From the NCBI GenBank assembly GCA_030035585.1, contig CM057475.1, positions 3,853,501 to 3,917,500 of the forward strand: DNA of 64,000 nt, in the 5' to 3' direction. The translations under genes were made by a program, and so were the position numbers. Shown in pieces: positions 59,576-64,000 of the stretch; the stretch's first letter is position 1; every line of letters starts with the position of its first letter. This DNA comes from Dugong dugon (taxonomy: Eukaryota > Chordata > Mammalia > Sirenia > Dugongidae). The notes below the pieces were generated by a model that saw only the letters and a list, made by a program, of their open reading frames with translations, did not search any database and was not told where the DNA came from.

Positions 59576-61489
59576 TCTCGCTTCCCGGGTTCATGTCTAT
59601 ACAGCCCCTCGTTAGTGTTCACACTGCCACATGTGTATGTCTTACGAGACTGTACGGAATCCCACACATCCATTACCTCTGAGGACCCCTGGCCCCTTGG
59701 GCTGGCCTTGGCTGTGTACATTCAGTTCTTTTTGCATAGGACACAGAGAGACGGCAGCTCCCCAGAGCTGGTGGAAAGCTAGCAAAGGAATCCAGAGGAG
59801 TCTCAGAAGAGTGTGGCAGTGCCCGATGTAGGAGTTGCCCTCATGGGTGTGCCAGGTCTGGCAATGAGTAATGAGTGGGACATTCTGGACCAGCCTGGAG
59901 CCCCCAAGGATGGAAGGGGTCACCCTACCCTGGCCCTGGGTGGGTACAACCTGGGTGCCTGGGGCCTACCCTCACTTTATTTCATTTCCATCTTTCTTGA
60001 GTAAAAATAAATGGGTTCCAGGGGACTGTTCAGGACTGCTGTGTTTATGCTTACCCAGGTTTTCACTGTGGAGGATGTCAAAGGACTGTTGTGTCCTCAA
60101 GAGAAGGCTTACTCTGTTGTGCTGACCGAATGAAGACATTTCAGGCTGTGGCATGAGTGGGTGAAGACACAGAGAAAGGGCAGTTTGTCAGAGGTGACAG
60201 TGCGGAGCCACACCAGCGTCAGCAGCAGAATTCTGGACACACTGGGGTAATTCTCCTTCAGGAGCCGAGGAAGGGGACCTTGGATTCAGGACTTGAGCCC
60301 AGGAAATTTTGCTCGTGTCCCGTGTACATTTGGTCCTCTCCATTAAGTGCCTCTTGTTTCCTGTCAGATGTGAGTTTCTGATCTCCACAAATGACGGGCT
60401 CATCCCTCTCGCCCATCCCTTCCTCCCACCACCCACAGAGTGGGGCCCCAGCTGATCTCAGGCTCTGGGAAGGCCATCAGGCTGTGGACTGAGGAGCCCA
60501 CCAGCCCCATTCCTGTTCTCTCCCTGGTCACGTCTTTAGGTTGGGGACCTAGTGCTGGTAGGAGGTGTGCAGGGAGAGATGGTGTCTAGAGGAGGGTGGT
60601 GGGCACTCAAGGAGCCCAGCTCCTCTGTGGCAAGTAGGGAAGGAGCTGTGCTAACACAAGCTCTGGTGTCTGCTCCCAGGTCAACCTTGAGCTCACAGGG
60701 GAGGTGTTCTGGTCCTTTTGTCCTACAGTTGCTGTGAGCTCAATCGGGTGTCACGCCAATATGTATGTATTGTGATAACAGGTGAGTCGGGACCCTGCCC
60801 CTACCTAGACACCCCGTGGCTTGTTGCAGTGGCCTGGAGATTTTGGAAGATGTCTAGGAGTGGGATATATATCCCCTGCATGGCTGCTCAACTTCAGCTT
60901 GCTCATGAAGGCCATGCCCTCTGCCCTCTGCCCCTGCCTTGGTGTTGGTGGTAGGGGTCTTGTCTTACACACTCCAGGCAGTGGCCAAAGTCCTGCTTCC
61001 AGCGAACAAATCTTCTGTGTGCAGGGTGTGACCGACTGACACTGACACTCCGGTCATGGGTCATCCCCTCCGGCTATCACCCATCAACAGGGTCCTGGAT
61101 GGGGCCATGGGCACCTTCACACTGATAGGCCCCTGGATCTCAGAGGATCTCCACTAGGGAATCTGGCAGGGCCCCTTCAGCGGATGCCTGGGTCCTGAGG
61201 TCAGTGTAGGCCAGAAGGAGGGAAGTGAGTGCTCTACGTGCAGTTTTTCTGACCAGTGTCTCTAGTTCTTCATGTCCTTGCGCCAAGTAAGATGGAAGCA
61301 AAAAGCAGACCTCCTCACCCTGCCTGCTCTCTGCCTCCTCCTGTTGCCCCCTGAGCAGGACCCCAGAGCCTGCAGGCCTGTCTGCTCTCTGCCGAAACCC
61401 TCCTTCTATGGCAATGTTCTAGGTGTTTCAAACCACCCCAGTGAGAAAGGAGCAAGGAGAGCTGTTTCTTTTCCACTAGGGTCAATTTC

Positions 61490-61660
61490 TGGTGTCCCCA
61501 AAGCATCGGTGGTTCAAATCCACTCAGTAGCACCATGGAAACTACCTGCTTCTGTAAAGATCACAGCCAAGAAAATCCTATGGAGCACAGTTCTACTCTG
61601 ACACACGAGGTCACCATGAGCTGGAATCAGCTAGATGGCAACAGATTTGGGTTTTTTTCT
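61490..61660 (+). mobile_element. AfroSINE, diverged or 5'-truncated
   Basis: GTGGTTCAAATCCACTCAGT, GGAGCACAGTTCTACTCTGA, GAGCTGGAATCAGCTAGATG and GCAACAGATTTGGGTTTT. Confidence 0.85.
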
Positions 61661-62289
61661 GGTTGCTTAGCAGCTGTGTGGCTTTGGAATTCCTGTGATA
61701 CTTTCTGATCCTTTTTTTTTTGGACTGTTATTCACATCTTGCTTTGGTGAAGTGCTGAGGCACTGAACCTGGGAGTCTTTGTTGCAAGGTCAGCTTTGTC
61801 TTAGACAAGGATGTTTACTTCTTATTTATATATAAAAAGAGAATGGTTTCTTGCAACGTGTGGGAATTACTCTTTAACACTTTCACTTTGGTGCTGCCAT
61901 GAGGGTGCCTGTGGGGTCCAGCCTGGCCCTACCCGGTTATGGGTCCTCAGCCCCAGGGCAGCTGAGCACTAGTGGCACCTCTGCAACAGTCTTGGGGCTC
62001 AGGGAAGTGGTGACTCCAGCTGACCCTAGGAAAAGCCTTTCTGTCTTCCCTGTTCTCCAAGCTGCAGTGCTACTTCTGTAAGTAGAACAGAAGGCAAAGT
62101 GCTGCAGTGACATGGTGTACTGAAAGTGTAAGTGCTTCAGGGACAGTGTTTCTTCAGTGAGGAAGTTTCTATTTTATTCCTGACAAGTTATTTGTTTTCA
62201 TCAATCAGTGTCCCCTACGATCCCCAGTGCATGTACCACGCCCATATGTAGGCTGAGCAAGGGTGCCAGGGCCCAGAGCTGACCCTCGA

Positions 62290-62480
62290 GGTGGAGACCT
62301 GGGCCCCAGCTTTACTGCCCTGTGGCTTACACTCTGCTCTGCAGAATAGTTCCCCATCTATAAAACGGAAGTATACTACACAGCGCCTGTCCCCCAGGGC
62401 TTGGGGACAGTTAAAGGAGATGTCTGTGCATCACTCGGCACAGGTCCTGGCACAGAAGAGGTGCTCAGAGAATGTCAGAC
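62290..62480 (+). mobile_element. MIR element
   Basis: GTTCCCCATCTATAAAACGG and GGCACAGAAGAGGTGCTCAG with AGTTAAAGGAGATGTCTGTG follow the MIR order. Confidence 0.6.
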
Positions 62481-63194
62481 GACCCCTCCCGCTTTGAGAG
62501 CCGGCAGGTTGCCTCCTACCGCTGGATGACTGGCCAGTAAGGGCCTCCCTCACGAGGCTCACTTGCCCACGGTAACAAAGTGGGTATGAACGAGCTCAGC
62601 TCCTCCTTCTAAAGCCTCTGGGACACGGTGCTGTGCACTGAATGTGCAGACGCAGACACTGCCCCACAAAGTGCAGGGCAGGGACTGCCGCATCTGGACG
62701 CCATCAGCGGGAAACAGGCATCCCCAAGCTCCAGAAGTGCATGTGGCTTCCACCCATGAGCACTCTGGAAGGGTAGTGCCTGTGTGCATCCAGTGAGGGC
62801 AGCTGAGAACCCGTCAGCGCCTTAGGGCCTGCCTGCACCCCTCGGACACTGTTGGCTACCCCTATACTGCACCTGGTTCCTCTCAGCCTAACAAGGTGGG
62901 TAGTCCGGCCCGATTTTAGGAGGGTCCTCTGGCCACAGTCAATCCAGGCATCTGACCACGTGGGCTCTCCCGGGCACCACTAGGTGCAAAGGCAGCTCAT
63001 AAAAGTTAATAGAGATGGGTTAGTGCCCGCCAGTGCTGGGGCTAGGACACAGGAAGGAGTAAACACTGGCAGGAAGAACTGGGGAAAGGGTTGCTGACTT
63101 CAGTGAGATCCTTCCGAGGTTGGACCAGCTCTGGCAGTGAGGCGGAAGCATGCATTGCAACGCTGAGCCTAGTGTGCAGCTGAGTGGAGGCCTG

Positions 63195-64000
63195 CCTAGT
63201 GTCTGAAGAGTTGGCCTCAGGAACGGTTTTAGTTTTGGGCCAACAGAGAGTCCAGGGGCCATGTCTTCTGGGGTCCCTTCAGTCTCAGTCAAACCATTAA
63301 GTCTGTTTTTTTAAACTAGAATTTGAGTTCTGCACCCTACTTTTCTCCTGCTCCATCAGGGACTCTCTGTTGTGTTCCCCGTCACGGTGGTCGTTGGTGG
63401 TAGCCAGGCACCATCTCGTTGTTCTGGTCTAAGGCTGATGAAGTCTGTGGTTTATGTGGCCCTTTCTGTCTCTCGGGCTAATACTTTCCTTGTATCTTTG
63501 GTGTTCTTCATTCTCCTTTGCTCTAGGTAGGCTGGGACCAATTGACGCATCTTAGATGGCCACTTGCTAGCTTTTAAGACCCCAGACGCCATTCACCAAA
63601 CTGGGATGCAGAACATTTTCTTAATAAACTTTGTTATGCCAGTTGACCTAATGTCCCCTGAAACCATGGTCCCAAGACCTCTGCCCCTGCTACTATGTCC
63701 CTTGAAGCGTTTGATTGTATTCAGGAAACTTCTTAGCTTTTGTCTTAGTCCAGTTGTGCTGACTTCCCCTGTAGTGTGTGTTGTCCTTTACTTCACCTAA
63801 GGTAATTCTTGTCTACTTTCTACTTAGTGAATACCCCTTTCACTCCCTCCCCACCCTCATAACCATCAAAGAATGTTTTCCTCTGTCTTAAAGCCTTTTC
63901 GTGAGTTCTTATAATAGTTTTCATTGTATAAGTCTTTTACATCTCTGGGTAGGTTTATTTCTGAGTATTTGATCTTGGGGGCTATTGTAAATGGTATTGA
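63195..64000 (-). mobile_element. L1 fragment with internal deletion, cut by window edge
   Basis: 63195-63919 matches the 3' UTR of the older L1 at 29390-30105. At about 63920 the sequence jumps to a part of ORF2 equivalent to 31560-31655 (TCTTTTACATCTCTGGGTAG, GGGGGCTATTGTAAATGGTA), so about 1.45 kb of ORF2 C-terminus is missing. It runs on beyond base 64000. Confidence 0.85.

Larger units (their letters stand above)
57901..63194. other. Unique intergenic sequence with MIR and SINE copies
   Basis: Apart from two MIR copies (59388-59575, 62290-62480) and one SINE (61490-61660), nothing recognisable is seen. Open frames of up to 160 codons at 58140-58622 and 58732-59214 have no recognised domain and no splice context I can support. 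Confidence 0.5.

Overview
The window is nuclear DNA from a placental mammal, almost certainly an afrotherian. Many copies of the tRNA-derived AfroSINE and two pieces of an RTE (BovB-like) LINE with matching tails are present, and AfroSINEs are known only from Afrotheria. An elephant or another paenungulate is the best guess, but the species is inferred, not proven. No prokaryotic gene, CRISPR array, operon or viral genome was seen.

The only protein-coding gene I can support is the 5' part of CXCL12 (SDF-1), on the minus strand at the left end. Exon 1 (6488-6548) encodes the signal peptide and exon 2 (1904-2021) encodes the N-terminal half of the mature chemokine. Both splice sites, the reading phase and the exon lengths (61 and 118 nt) fit the mammalian gene. 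Exon 3 and beyond lie left of base 1. The promoter is in a CpG island with a (GGGGC)4 array and a TATA-like element. A second CpG-rich block about 2 kb upstream carries a strong CTCF-type motif.

The rest, about 9-64 kb, is intergenic DNA upstream of CXCL12. From 9 to 18 kb it is mostly unique sequence with MIR, L2 and SINE copies, a palindromic MITE, a CCAT-type repeat and a 470-bp TG-rich microsatellite. From 18.9 to 23.3 kb there is a nested stack: an RTE LINE interrupted by a SINE that is itself interrupted by an L1 3' end, followed by a 5'-truncated L1. From 28 to 43 kb an ancient L1 is split by a Tigger-like transposon, a complete but dead L1 of 7.7 kb, LTR pieces and SINEs. From 46.1 to 54.1 kb lies a second, younger full-length L1 (about 7.95 kb) with a target-site duplication. 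From 55 to 63 kb the DNA is unique with a few old repeats, and another rearranged L1 runs off the right end.

I found no convincing undescribed biological system. The most useful leads are the CXCL12 residue change, the L1 end 8 bp from the exon 2 splice donor, the promoter and CTCF elements, a SINE with a possible 3' transduction, and the nested insertions, which give a relative timeline. Repeat family names come from memory of consensus sequences; no database search was run.
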